Positions 8,622-16,565 of a stretch of DNA of 64,000 nucleotides are shown piece after piece; position 1 is the stretch's first letter, and each line of letters opens with the position of its first letter. A program made the position numbers and the translations under genes. The notes below the pieces were generated by a model. The model was not told the DNA's origin and did not search any database. It worked only from the letters and a program-made list of their open reading frames with translations. The stretch lies in assembly GCF_036541425.1 (NCBI RefSeq), contig NZ_JAZHFT010000019.1, positions 25,756 to 89,755 on the forward strand. Direction: 5' to 3'. This DNA is from Consotaella aegiceratis (GTDB lineage: Bacteria; Pseudomonadota; Alphaproteobacteria; Rhizobiales; Rhizobiaceae).

Positions 8622-9254
8622 ATGCTCATTCACGACGATCATCCTGACTTCGACGGCCTGATCGCGGCTGGAGACGTGGTGGCCTATTTCGGCTATGGCT
8701 CGCTGGTGAACCGGCGGACGCTGCGCACGAAGTTCCTGGGCATCCGGAGAGCGAGTGTTCGCGGCTGGCGCCGGTTCTGGCTGCCGCGCGGTGTCCCGCC
8801 TGTGGCGCTGCTTTCGGTCAAGCCGGACGGCGACCACGTGACCCAAGGTGTGGTCGTCTACGATCGGGCCGACCACCTGCCCGCCGTCGACGAGCGGGAA
8901 GCCGGCTATACGCGGCGCCGCGTCGATCCGGCCGCCGTCGACATCGAAGCGCTGCCTGCGCCCGATGTGCCGCTTTTCATCTACGAGGCCAATCGCAACG
9001 AGCCGGATGCTGCCGACCTGGATTGCCGGATCCTTCAGTCCTACCTCGACGCGGTGCTGCAGGGCTTCCTCGCCCTCTATGGAGAGGACGGCGTCCGGCG
9101 CTTCGTGGATGAGACGGAAGGCTTCGAAGCAAAGGTTCTGTGCGATCGCGCCGCGCCCCTCTACCCGCGTTCGGTCGAGATTGGAGCGCAAGAAGGCGAA
9201 CTCTTCGATGCGCTGGTCCAAGATCGTGGAGCGACGTTCGTCAGCGCCGCATAG
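8622..9254 (+). CDS. Gamma-glutamylcyclotransferase-like protein
   Basis: The 210-residue protein has the GGCT-like fold signature FGYGSLVN near its N-terminus, followed by a substrate-loop region (VRGWRRFW) and the conserved DEREAGYTRRRVD block. Members act on gamma-glutamyl peptides or related amides, and the precise substrate here is unknown. It follows glutathione reductase by 55 nt, which fits a role in glutathione turnover. Translation could begin upstream at 8544, overlapping gor. The ATG at 8622 is preferred because family similarity begins shortly after it, but no strong ribosome-binding site decides the start. Confidence 0.72.
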   Translation: MLIHDDHPDFDGLIAAGDVVAYFGYGSLVNRRTLRTKFLGIRRASVRGWRRFWLPRGVPPVALLSVKPDGDHVTQGVVVYDRADHLPAVDEREAGYTRRRVDPAAVDIEALPAPDVPLFIYEANRNEPDAADLDCRILQSYLDAVLQGFLALYGEDGVRRFVDETEGFEAKVLCDRAAPLYPRSVEIGAQEGELFDALVQDRGATFVSAA

Positions 9255-9716
9255 GCCTACCCCAGGCCGTCCACGATCAGCCGAATGGAAAGGGCGGAAC
9301 GCCGGGCGGTCTTGGCAAGGCCCGGCTTCCGTCAGCGCCTTCAGTCATGCGATCGCCAGTGCGGATATCAGCTATCGGACTCGGCTGTACCTCTTCTTCT
9401 TTGCCGGGGAAGTAGCTTTCCGGCCCGATGTCTGCTGCATACAATAAAGCTGCCGTAACGACGAAATGAGCCGCCCGAGGCGAATGGGACTGTTCTTATC
9501 TGCAATGGGTGCATACGTGCCATGTCATGGGCGCAACGCTTTGGTATGGTGGCTGCGGAATGGCAACTATCCTGATGATTTTCCTGTAGAAAGCCGATCT
9601 GGAATACTAGATTGTCAATAGACGAAAATGTCGCACAATTATCTGGGCTAAGCTTGCAACCTTTCAGGTGCTAACGCATTCTTACGACATCGAATGTTCG
9701 CCAAAGGAGGCAAGCC
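9255..9716. other. 462-nt intergenic region with an AT-richer half
   Basis: No annotated-size gene is seen. From about 9440 the base composition becomes clearly more AT-rich than its surroundings, ending in the strong ribosome-binding site of a 41-residue frame. A possible sigma-70-like promoter is TTGTCA (9612-9617) and CACAAT, spaced 16 nt. Confidence 0.45.
9612..9639 (+). promoter_or_regulatory. Possible sigma-70-type promoter for the 41-residue gene
   Basis: TTGTCA at 9612-9617 matches five of six -35 consensus positions. CACAAT follows after 16 nt and matches four of six -10 positions. It lies about 80 nt upstream of the small frame in an AT-rich stretch. Only motif likeness supports it. 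Confidence 0.3.
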
Positions 9717-9842
9717 ATGCAGAGCAGCGAAGTCGTGAAACTTTCTCCCGAGCATCGCGCCATCCTGACCAAGGCGGCTTTGGCCGGTAAGACCGTTCAG
9801 GTCGAACGGTCCGGGACGGCTTCGGTACAGCGCGCCAACTAG
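9717..9842 (+). CDS. Small 41-residue protein of unknown function
   Basis: ATG 9717 is preceded by a near-perfect Shine-Dalgarno (AAAGGAGG, 9703-9710). The frame encodes 41 residues (MQSSEVVKLSPEHRAILTKA...), and a textbook terminator follows 32 nt after the stop. The product is hydrophilic, probably part helical, with no signal peptide, membrane segment or cysteine. Its self-contained transcription unit between gor-GGCT and the DAHP synthase gene argues that it is a real gene. I do not recognise a family. Confidence 0.65.
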   Translation: MQSSEVVKLSPEHRAILTKAALAGKTVQVERSGTASVQRAN

Positions 9843-9873
9843 GCGCCTTTCGTACCTGCGAGCAAGCACTCAG

Positions 9874-9904
9874 ACGCCCCGCTTCGGCGGGGCGTTTGCT
9901 TTTC
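9874..9904 (+). terminator. Rho-independent terminator after the 41-residue gene
   Basis: A perfect 9-bp stem, ACGCCCCGC (9874-9882) and GCGGGGCGT (9887-9895), is closed by a TTCG tetraloop and followed by a T-rich tail. Confidence 0.88.
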
Positions 9905-10075
9905 AACTGGCTGATTTGCCGGAAAAATCGGTGCCACGAAGGTCTCCCCGACCTATCAGGTGACAAGCCGTCGCGCAGCCCCTATAAGCCACCAAAAAAC
10001 CGATGATGCCTTCAAGCCGGCGCGGGTGAACGATCCGCGGCGGCCCTTGAGGCACAGCATCCTGGGGAGACCGTC

Positions 10076-11452
10076 ATGGCCAAGGACTGGACGCCGAGGA
10101 GTTGGCGCGACAAGCCGATCCAGCAGGCGCCCGACTATCCCGATCCGGCTGCGCTGGAAAGCGTCGAAAAGCGGCTTGCGAGTTATCCGCCGCTGGTTTT
10201 TGCCGGAGAGGCACGCAAATTGTCGCGCGCTCTGGCGGCGGTGGCGGAGGGCAAGGCCTTCCTGCTTCAGGGCGGCGATTGTGCGGAGTCCTTTGCCGAG
10301 CACGGGGCCGACAACATCCGCGACTTCTTCCGCGTCTTCCTGCAGATGGCCGTGGTGATGACGTTCGCGGCGGCGTCCCCGGTGGTGAAGGTGGGGCGCA
10401 TCGCCGGCCAGTTCGCCAAGCCGCGCTCGTCCGGCAGCGAATCTCGCGACGGTGTGGAACTGCCGTCTTATCGCGGCGACATCATCAACGGCATCGACTT
10501 CGACGAGGCGTCGCGCGTCCCCAATCCGGAACGCCAGGAAATGGCATACCGGCAGGCGGCGGCGACCTTGAATCTGCTGCGCGCATTCGCCCAGGGCGGC
10601 TACGCCAACCTGGAGAACGTGCACACTTGGATGCTCGGTTTTCTCTCCGACAGTCCCCAGGTCACCCGCTATCGCGAATTGGCGGACCGGATCTCGGAGA
10701 CGATGAGTTTCATGCGGGCGATCGGCATCACCTCCGACGCTCACACGCCGCTGCGCGAGACCGATTTCTTCACCAGTCACGAGGCGCTGTTGCTGGGCTA
10801 CGAAGAGGCTCTGACACGCGTCGATTCCACGTCCGGTGACTGGTATGCCACCTCCGGCCACATGATCTGGATCGGCGACCGGACGCGCCAGCTCGACCAC
10901 GCGCATGTCGAATATTGCCGTGGCGTGAAGAACCCACTCGGCCTCAAATGCGGGCCGTCGCTGGCCCCCGACGATCTGCTGCGTCTGCTCGACAGGCTCA
11001 ACCCTGCGAACCAGGCCGGACGGATGACGCTGATCACGCGCTTCGGTCACGACAAGGTGGAAAGCCATCTGCCGAAGCTGATCCGCGCCGTCGAGAGGGA
11101 AGGGCGCAAGGTGGTCTGGTCGTGCGATCCGATGCACGGCAATACGATCACCCTCAACCGCTTCAAGACGCGGCCGTTCGACCGAATCCTGGCCGAGGTC
11201 AAGGGTTTCTTCGACGTCCATCAGGCCGAGGGCACGCATCCCGGTGGCCTTCATGTGGAAATGACCGGCAACGACGTGACCGAGTGCACCGGAGGGGCTC
11301 ACGCGCTGTCGGCCGACGATCTGTCCGACCGCTACCACACCCATTGCGATCCGCGGCTCAACGCCAGCCAGGCGCTTGAGCTGGCTTTCCTGGTGGCCGA
11401 GCTCTTGAAGAGCCACCGAACGGCATCGAGCCGCCAGGCTGCCAATTTCTAG
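10076..11452 (+). CDS. 3-deoxy-7-phosphoheptulonate synthase, class II
   Basis: The 458-residue enzyme catalyses the first step of the shikimate pathway, joining phosphoenolpyruvate and erythrose 4-phosphate. It has the plant/Mycobacterium-like class II architecture: N-terminal WTPRSWRDKPIQQAPDYPD, substrate-binding LLQGGDCAESF, GRIAGQFAKPRSS, VWSCDPMHGNT, and the C-terminal GGLHVEMTGNDVTEC metal-binding block with CDPRLNASQALELAF. GGGGAG precedes the ATG. It stands alone between two terminators, so it is probably monocistronic. Confidence 0.96.
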   Translation: MAKDWTPRSWRDKPIQQAPDYPDPAALESVEKRLASYPPLVFAGEARKLSRALAAVAEGKAFLLQGGDCAESFAEHGADNIRDFFRVFLQMAVVMTFAAASPVVKVGRIAGQFAKPRSSGSESRDGVELPSYRGDIINGIDFDEASRVPNPERQEMAYRQAAATLNLLRAFAQGGYANLENVHTWMLGFLSDSPQVTRYRELADRISETMSFMRAIGITSDAHTPLRETDFFTSHEALLLGYEEALTRVDSTSGDWYATSGHMIWIGDRTRQLDHAHVEYCRGVKNPLGLKCGPSLAPDDLLRLLDRLNPANQAGRMTLITRFGHDKVESHLPKLIRAVEREGRKVVWSCDPMHGNTITLNRFKTRPFDRILAEVKGFFDVHQAEGTHPGGLHVEMTGNDVTECTGGAHALSADDLSDRYHTHCDPRLNASQALELAFLVAELLKSHRTASSRQAANF

Positions 11453-11495
11453 GCGCGGCGGAAGCTCAGGCTTCGGGCCGACAACGAACGACCGG

Positions 11496-11538
11496 AAAGG
11501 GCGGCGCGCTCGACCAAGACGCGCCGCCCTTTGCTTTT
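11496..11538 (+). terminator. Rho-independent terminator after DAHP synthase
   Basis: A perfect 13-bp stem, AAAGGGCGGCGCG (11496-11508) and CGCGCCGCCCTTT (11520-11532), encloses an 11-nt loop and is followed by GCTTTT. Confidence 0.88.
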
Positions 11539-11661
11539 CACGATAGGGCTGATGGCGTCGACGCTCCGTGATCGCGATGACGGTGAACACCCCGTTCGCC
11601 CATCGCCCGACTAATGGGGAGGGATCGGAGGGCCTATTTTTGAGGGTAAAGGAGTTCCCTC

Positions 11662-12456
11662 ATGGCCCGGCTTCCCACTCTGTTTCTCTCCCACGGCTCG
11701 CCCGACATCGCCATCGCCGAAACGCCGGCAACGGCGTTCTTGAGAATGCTCGCCGATCATCGGCCGCGCCCCGCCGCCATCGTCGTTGCTTCCGCTCATT
11801 TCGAAAGCGGCCGTCCCTCGGTCACCGTCGACGCGCAGCCGGAGACCATCCACGACTTCGGCGGTTTCGATCCTCGGCTCTACGAGATGCGCTATGAAGC
11901 GCCGGGAAACCCGGCGCTGGCCGGCGAGATCCTGACGCATCTCCGCGCCGCCGGCTTCGACGCCGCAGGCCTGGCCGGTCGCGGCTTCGATCATGGTACA
12001 TGGATCCCGTTGAGCCTCGCCTATCCCGCGGCCGATATTCCGGTCGTGCAGGTGTCGGTCGATCCTCAGGGCGGTCCGGAGCATCACGTTCGGCTCGGCG
12101 AGGCGCTGGCATTTCTGCGCGATCGGGACGTCCTGCTGGTGGGATCGGGCTCGTTCACCCACAATCTGCGCGAGGCCTTCGGCAACATCCGCAGCGGCCG
12201 CCGCGAGGCCGAGACGCCGGCATGGGTTTCGGCCTTTGCGGATTGGATGACGGATCGGATCCTGGCGCATGACCTAGCGGCAGCCATGGACTATCGTGCC
12301 CAGGCACCGTTCGCGGTCCAGAACCATCCGAGCGACGAGCATCTGATGCCGCTGTTCGTCGCTTGGGGCGCGGCCGGAGCGAAGGCGAACGCAAGGCGTC
12401 TGCACACCAGCCGCGACTTCGGCGCCCTTTTCATGGATGCCTTTGCCTTCGACTAG
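11662..12456 (+). CDS. Class III extradiol dioxygenase (YgiD/DOPA-dioxygenase-like)
   Basis: The 264-residue protein belongs to the LigB superfamily. The likely metal ligands and catalytic His are visible in FLSHGSPDI, VVASAHFES and FDHGTWIPL, and a further conserved His lies in GSGSFTHNL. Family members resemble 4,5-DOPA extradiol dioxygenases, and bacterial homologues often have no proven physiological substrate. AAGGAG at 11649-11654 precedes the ATG. It is transcribed toward the opposite-strand dedA gene, with the two stops only 9 nt apart. Confidence 0.85.
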   Translation: MARLPTLFLSHGSPDIAIAETPATAFLRMLADHRPRPAAIVVASAHFESGRPSVTVDAQPETIHDFGGFDPRLYEMRYEAPGNPALAGEILTHLRAAGFDAAGLAGRGFDHGTWIPLSLAYPAADIPVVQVSVDPQGGPEHHVRLGEALAFLRDRDVLLVGSGSFTHNLREAFGNIRSGRREAETPAWVSAFADWMTDRILAHDLAAAMDYRAQAPFAVQNHPSDEHLMPLFVAWGAAGAKANARRLHTSRDFGALFMDAFAFD

Positions 12457-12465
12457 AAACGAATG

Positions 12466-13143
12466 CTAGTCGTCGGAATTCACGTCGTGGCCCGGAGGCT
12501 CGCGGCGGCCCGCCGAAATGGCTTTGAGCGGCAGCAATCGGGGACCGGTCTTGCGGTTGTTCCACCAGGACCGCCGGATGAGAGCCGGGCCCCACTGCCG
12601 CCAGGCGAACCAGGCGGCAAGCGCGACGGCGATGACGCCAAGCGTGATGCCGACCCCGCGCTCCATCAGCTCCAGATGGCTGAACACGGTTCCGATCGAA
12701 TAGCCGAAGACGTAGCCGATGGTCGTGAAGATGCCGGCCCACAGCGCCGCGCCGACGAAGTTCAGAAGCGCAAAACGAACGATGCTGATGCGCGACATTC
12801 CGAGCGCGATCAGTCCGGGCACCCGCAAGCCGTAGATATAGCGGTTCACGATGACGAAGAAAGCCTGATAGCGCTCCACGAGACGCAGCGCCCTGGAGAA
12901 TTTCGGCCGCGCCTTCCATCTCGCCACCCAGCGGTGGCCGGAAAAGAATCGCGCAAAGAGGAAGACCGCGAGGTCGCCGAGGAACGAGCCGATAAAGGCG
13001 AGGCCGACCATGAACTCGAACGGATAAACGCTGCGATAAGCCAGGAAGCCGCCGATGATCGCGAAGACCTCGCCCTCCAGGAAGGTGCCGGCGAAGACGA
13101 TGATGGGTCCGAACTGGCTGATAAGCTGGAGGATCTCGTACAC
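12466..13143 (-). CDS. DedA family membrane protein
   Basis: The 225-residue protein shows the DedA/SNARE-associated pattern: an N-terminal re-entrant-like segment (FAGTFLEGEVFAIIGGFLAY), then GDLAVFLFARFFSG, RYIYGLRVPGLIALGM, and several further hydrophobic segments. DedA proteins affect envelope integrity, and some act as undecaprenyl-phosphate or phospholipid flippases. The conserved acidic and arginine positions (E in FLEGE, R in YIYGLRVPG) are present. It stands alone and is convergent with the dioxygenase gene. Confidence 0.88.
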   Translation of the reverse strand: MYEILQLISQFGPIIVFAGTFLEGEVFAIIGGFLAYRSVYPFEFMVGLAFIGSFLGDLAVFLFARFFSGHRWVARWKARPKFSRALRLVERYQAFFVIVNRYIYGLRVPGLIALGMSRISIVRFALLNFVGAALWAGIFTTIGYVFGYSIGTVFSHLELMERGVGITLGVIAVALAAWFAWRQWGPALIRRSWWNNRKTGPRLLPLKAISAGRREPPGHDVNSDD

Positions 13144-13511
13144 GCTGTCTCCGCGCGGTCATTCCCGGCAGCCGCGGCTGCCAAACGCCTGAATGCCGAT
13201 ACTCGCCTTTCGGCGGAATGCAAGGTCTGCCGCCCCGATCCGGTTAATGGAGGTCGCTTCGCCGCTTGGGCGCGAACCTTCGGTACCGGGGACGGTCAAC
13301 CTTGCGTTTCTGACGAAAGAACTCCCGTGACCGTCATATGGGGTCTCACGCCCCGATGCCAACAGCTTTGACACGCGACTGCGCCGAACATGAGGCGTTG
13401 CGGCGAAAACCGTTCGGTCGTCCATTCAATTGGGTTTCCGGGACGACGCCGCCACGCCATTCGGCTATGGGAGGCAGAGACCATGCCACCGTTCTGGATT
13501 TGAGCCGCCCA
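13144..13511. other. 368-nt region between divergent dedA and a small membrane protein gene
   Basis: No further gene of normal size is supported. The segment near 13467-13503 holds a good ribosome-binding site (GGGAGG, 13469-13474) and a six-codon frame (MPPFWI, 13483-13503) that ends 8 nt before the next start. The rest shows no clear motif. Confidence 0.4.
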
Positions 13512-13802
13512 ATGTTCGAAACGCCGTCTCCCGATTCGGTCGCCACTCTCTGCCTGGTGCTGGGATTGCTGTTTCTCTTGCGATGCGGTCTGGTCCTGCG
13601 TCGTCTCATGGACGGCGGACAGAAGCATGGGCGCGGCCTGTGGCAGCGCATCACCAAGGCCGGCGGCTTCGGCGCCGACAACGAGCCGGAACGTCGCCTT
13701 GCCGCGCGCCAGCTCTATATTGCGGTCGTTCTCTTGTCGGCCGGCCTCGTCCTCTTTGGCTGGCGCCTCGCCACAGGCGAGGCCATCGCCATAGCGCTCT
13801 GA
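13512..13802 (+). CDS. Small two-helix membrane protein, unknown function
   Basis: The 96-residue product has two predicted membrane helices, near residues 10-28 (VATLCLVLGLLFLLRCGLVL) and 73-95 (IAVVLLSAGLVLFGWRLATG). A charged, mostly cytoplasmic-type loop (GGQKHGRG...NEPERRLAARQ) joins them. I do not recognise a family. The start is uncertain: the frame is open up to 13338, but the ATG at 13512 directly precedes the first membrane helix and has no ribosome-binding site of its own. It may depend on re-initiation after a six-codon upstream frame. The MFS gene follows 48 nt later. Confidence 0.55.
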   Translation: MFETPSPDSVATLCLVLGLLFLLRCGLVLRRLMDGGQKHGRGLWQRITKAGGFGADNEPERRLAARQLYIAVVLLSAGLVLFGWRLATGEAIAIAL

Positions 13803-13850
13803 GACACACTCCTCCTCAGTGCGGGGCCGACGCCGATCGGGAGTCTTTCG

Positions 13851-15089
13851 ATGCCTTCATTCCTGCGCTTCCTGGCGGACAATTTCCGCTGGCTGGCCGG
13901 CGGTTTTCTGCTCACGCTGTTTTCGTCCTTCGGCCAGACCTACTTCATTTCGCTGTCCAGCGGCGAAATCCGCCGCGCCTTCGATCTCTCCAACGGCGGC
14001 TTCGGCGCGCTTTACATGCTGGCGACGCTCGGCAGCGCGCTGACGCTGCCGGTGCTCGGACGCGTCATGGACCGCTATCCGGCGGCCATCGTGGCGGCGG
14101 GCACGATGCTGATGCTGGCGGTCGCGACGATTCTCATGGGATTTGCCGGCGGCGCGGTTATGCTGGTTCTCGCGCTCTACCTTCTGCGCCTGTTCGGCCA
14201 GGGCATGATGACGCAGACGGCGTTGACCTCGACCGGGCGATGGTTCGCGGCCAACCGGGGCCGCGCCGTGTCGCTCGTCACGCTCGGCCAGCAGGTGGGC
14301 GAGGGCATCTTTCCGTTCCTGTTCGTGGTGGCCGCCGGAGCCCTTGGCTGGCGCGGCGGCTGGTTCGCCTGCGCGGCGCTGCTCCTCGTTCTGGCGCTGC
14401 CGCTGGGCGTCATGCTTCTGAAGGTCGAGCGCAATCCGGCGGGCGATGTCGTGCCGACGAGACAACGGGCCGGACGAGACTGGACGCGCGCCGAGGTCCT
14501 GCGCGATCCGAACTTCTATGTGCTCTGCTCGGGTGTGCTGGCGCCGCCTTTCGTGGCCACGACGATCTTTTTTCATCAGGTCTATCTGACTGAACTGCGG
14601 GGTTGGCCGCTGGGCATCTTCGCCGGCGCGTTCGTGGTGATGTCCGCCACGACGGTGGTGACCACGCTCACCGCGGGTTGGCTGATCGACCGGTTCACGG
14701 CGATCCGCCTGCTGCCGACCTTTCTCCTGCCTCTCGGGCTCGCCTGCTTTGCGATCGCCTGGCTCGATCAGGCCTGGACCATCCCCCTGTTCATGATGCT
14801 GCTCGGCATCAGCTTCGGCTTCTCCTCGACGCTGATCGGCGCGCTCTGGCCGGAGATCTACGGCACGCGCGAACTCGGATCGATTCGTTCGGTGGTGGTC
14901 GCCATGATGGTCTTCGCCACCGCGCTCGGACCGGGGCTCACCGGCTGGCTCATCGACATCGGCGTTTCCTATCCATTGCAGCTCGCAGCGATGGGCGTCT
15001 ACGCCTTTGCCGCCGCCGGCGCGATGGTCCTGGTCTCACGCCGCTACCGGGATCGTCGCATGATCGAAGCGATGGAATTGCCAGGCTGA
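13851..15089 (+). CDS. Major facilitator superfamily transporter
   Basis: The 412-residue protein has about twelve hydrophobic segments. An MFS motif-A-like loop lies between helices 2 and 3 (GRVMDRYPAA), and an equivalent in the second half is AGWLIDRFTAIRLLPT. The central charged loop (KVERNPAGDVVPTRQRAGRD) separates the two six-helix halves. The substrate cannot be deduced. GGGAG precedes the ATG. The gltX gene follows after 23 nt in the same direction, so the two may be co-transcribed. Confidence 0.85.
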   Translation: MPSFLRFLADNFRWLAGGFLLTLFSSFGQTYFISLSSGEIRRAFDLSNGGFGALYMLATLGSALTLPVLGRVMDRYPAAIVAAGTMLMLAVATILMGFAGGAVMLVLALYLLRLFGQGMMTQTALTSTGRWFAANRGRAVSLVTLGQQVGEGIFPFLFVVAAGALGWRGGWFACAALLLVLALPLGVMLLKVERNPAGDVVPTRQRAGRDWTRAEVLRDPNFYVLCSGVLAPPFVATTIFFHQVYLTELRGWPLGIFAGAFVVMSATTVVTTLTAGWLIDRFTAIRLLPTFLLPLGLACFAIAWLDQAWTIPLFMMLLGISFGFSSTLIGALWPEIYGTRELGSIRSVVVAMMVFATALGPGLTGWLIDIGVSYPLQLAAMGVYAFAAAGAMVLVSRRYRDRRMIEAMELPG

Positions 15090-15112
15090 GGCGAACCGGA
15101 GTAGGGAGGCGC

Positions 15113-16486
15113 ATGACCGTCACCGTCCGCTTCGCGCCGTCTCCCACCGGCTATCTTCACATCGGCAATCTTCGGCCCGCGCTGTTCAATTGGCTGTTCG
15201 CCAAGGCGAGGGGCGGGACTTTCATTCTGCGCTACGACGACACCGACCAGGCGCGTTCGCGGCAAGAATATTCCGATGCGATCCTTCGCGATCTCGGCTG
15301 GATCGGCATCGAACCGGACCGGATCGAGTACCAGTCGCGACGGATCACCCTTTACGATGCTGCAGTCGAGCGACTGAAGGCAGCCGGCGTTCTCTACCCC
15401 TGTTACGAAACGCCGGAAGAGCTGGACGCACGGCGTCGACGCCGGCGCGTGCGCGGGCTGCCGCCCATCTACGGACGCGAGGCGTTGCGGCTGACGGAGG
15501 CGGAAAAGGCCGCCTTCGAGGCGGAGGGACGCCAGCCGCATTGGCGGTTTCTGCTGCCCAATTTCGGTGACGACGTCTTTGCACCGGTGCGCACGGAGAT
15601 CGTCTGGGAAGATCTCGTGCGCGGGCCGCAGACGGTCGATCTCGCCTCGCTCTCTGATCCCGTCCTGGTACGCGCCGACGGCAGCTATCTCTACACGCTG
15701 CCTTCGATCGTCGACGACGGCGATTTGGGCGTCAGCCACGTCATCCGTGGCGACGACCACGTGACGAACACCGGCGTTCAGATCGCCATCTTCCGGGCGC
15801 TCGGCCTCGCCGTGCCCGCGTTCGGACATCACAATCTGCTCACCACCGTCGACGGCGAGGGTCTGTCCAAACGGTCGGGCGCGCTGTCGCTCGGAACGCT
15901 GCGCGAGCAGGGCTACGAGCCGATGGCGGTGGCCTCGCTCGCCGTCCAGGTCGGACTCTCCGGGGCGATCGAGGCCTTGCCGGATCTCGAAGCCCTGGCG
16001 CGGCGTGTGGACTTCGAGGCGATTTCCGGCGGGGCCTCGAAATTCGATCCGGCCGAACTCGATCGGCTCAATAGCGACATCGTGCATGCGCTCGACTACG
16101 CTGCCGTGGCCGAACGGCTGCGGGCGATCGACGTGCCGGACGGTGAGGCCGAAGCGTTCTGGCTGGCCGTGCGCGCGAACTGCGCCAAGGTCGCCGACGC
16201 CGCGTCCTGGCGCGGCATCGTTTTTGGCGAACTCGCGCAGCGACCGGATTTCGACGCCGACGACACCGCCTTCCTGCAGGAGGCCTTCGCCTTGCTGCCC
16301 GAGGACCCCTGGGACGCCGGTGTCTGGAGCGAGTGGACAGGCCGCGTCAAAGCGGCGACCGGGCGCAAGGGCAAGGCACTGTTCATGCCGCTGCGCATGG
16401 CCTTGACCGGCCTCGACCACGGGCCAGAGCTCAAGGATCTGCTGCCACTGATCGGACGGCAGCGGGCGCTCGCCCGTCACCCATAG
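15113..16486 (+). CDS. gltX: Glutamyl-tRNA synthetase
   Basis: The 457-residue class I synthetase shows RFAPSPTGYLHIGNLRPAL (HIGH variant HIGN), RYDDTD, the tRNA-acceptor-binding region around VRADGSYLYTLPSIVDD and VIRGDDHVTNT, and a KMSKS variant, GEGLSKRSGA. The C-terminal anticodon-binding part ends with GKALFMPLRMALTG. GGGAGG lies just before the ATG at 15113. Alphaproteobacteria often carry two gltX copies, one of which charges tRNA-Gln for later amidation. Which type this is cannot be decided here. A 15-bp palindrome separates it from convergent maeB. Confidence 0.93.
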   Translation: MTVTVRFAPSPTGYLHIGNLRPALFNWLFAKARGGTFILRYDDTDQARSRQEYSDAILRDLGWIGIEPDRIEYQSRRITLYDAAVERLKAAGVLYPCYETPEELDARRRRRRVRGLPPIYGREALRLTEAEKAAFEAEGRQPHWRFLLPNFGDDVFAPVRTEIVWEDLVRGPQTVDLASLSDPVLVRADGSYLYTLPSIVDDGDLGVSHVIRGDDHVTNTGVQIAIFRALGLAVPAFGHHNLLTTVDGEGLSKRSGALSLGTLREQGYEPMAVASLAVQVGLSGAIEALPDLEALARRVDFEAISGGASKFDPAELDRLNSDIVHALDYAAVAERLRAIDVPDGEAEAFWLAVRANCAKVADAASWRGIVFGELAQRPDFDADDTAFLQEAFALLPEDPWDAGVWSEWTGRVKAATGRKGKALFMPLRMALTGLDHGPELKDLLPLIGRQRALARHP

Positions 16487-16521
16487 CCCGTCTGGCCGCC
16501 GAAACGCTGGACGGGAAAGCC

Positions 16522-16560
16522 CGAGGCTAAGGCCTGCTGCCTAAACAGGCCTTAGCCTCG
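16522..16560. terminator. Palindrome between convergent gltX and maeB
   Basis: A perfect 15-bp inverted repeat (16522-16536 with 16546-16560) has a 9-nt loop and lies between two convergent stops, as expected for a bidirectional terminator. It lacks a strong T-tract on either side. Confidence 0.65.
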
Positions 16561-16565
16561 TGCCG

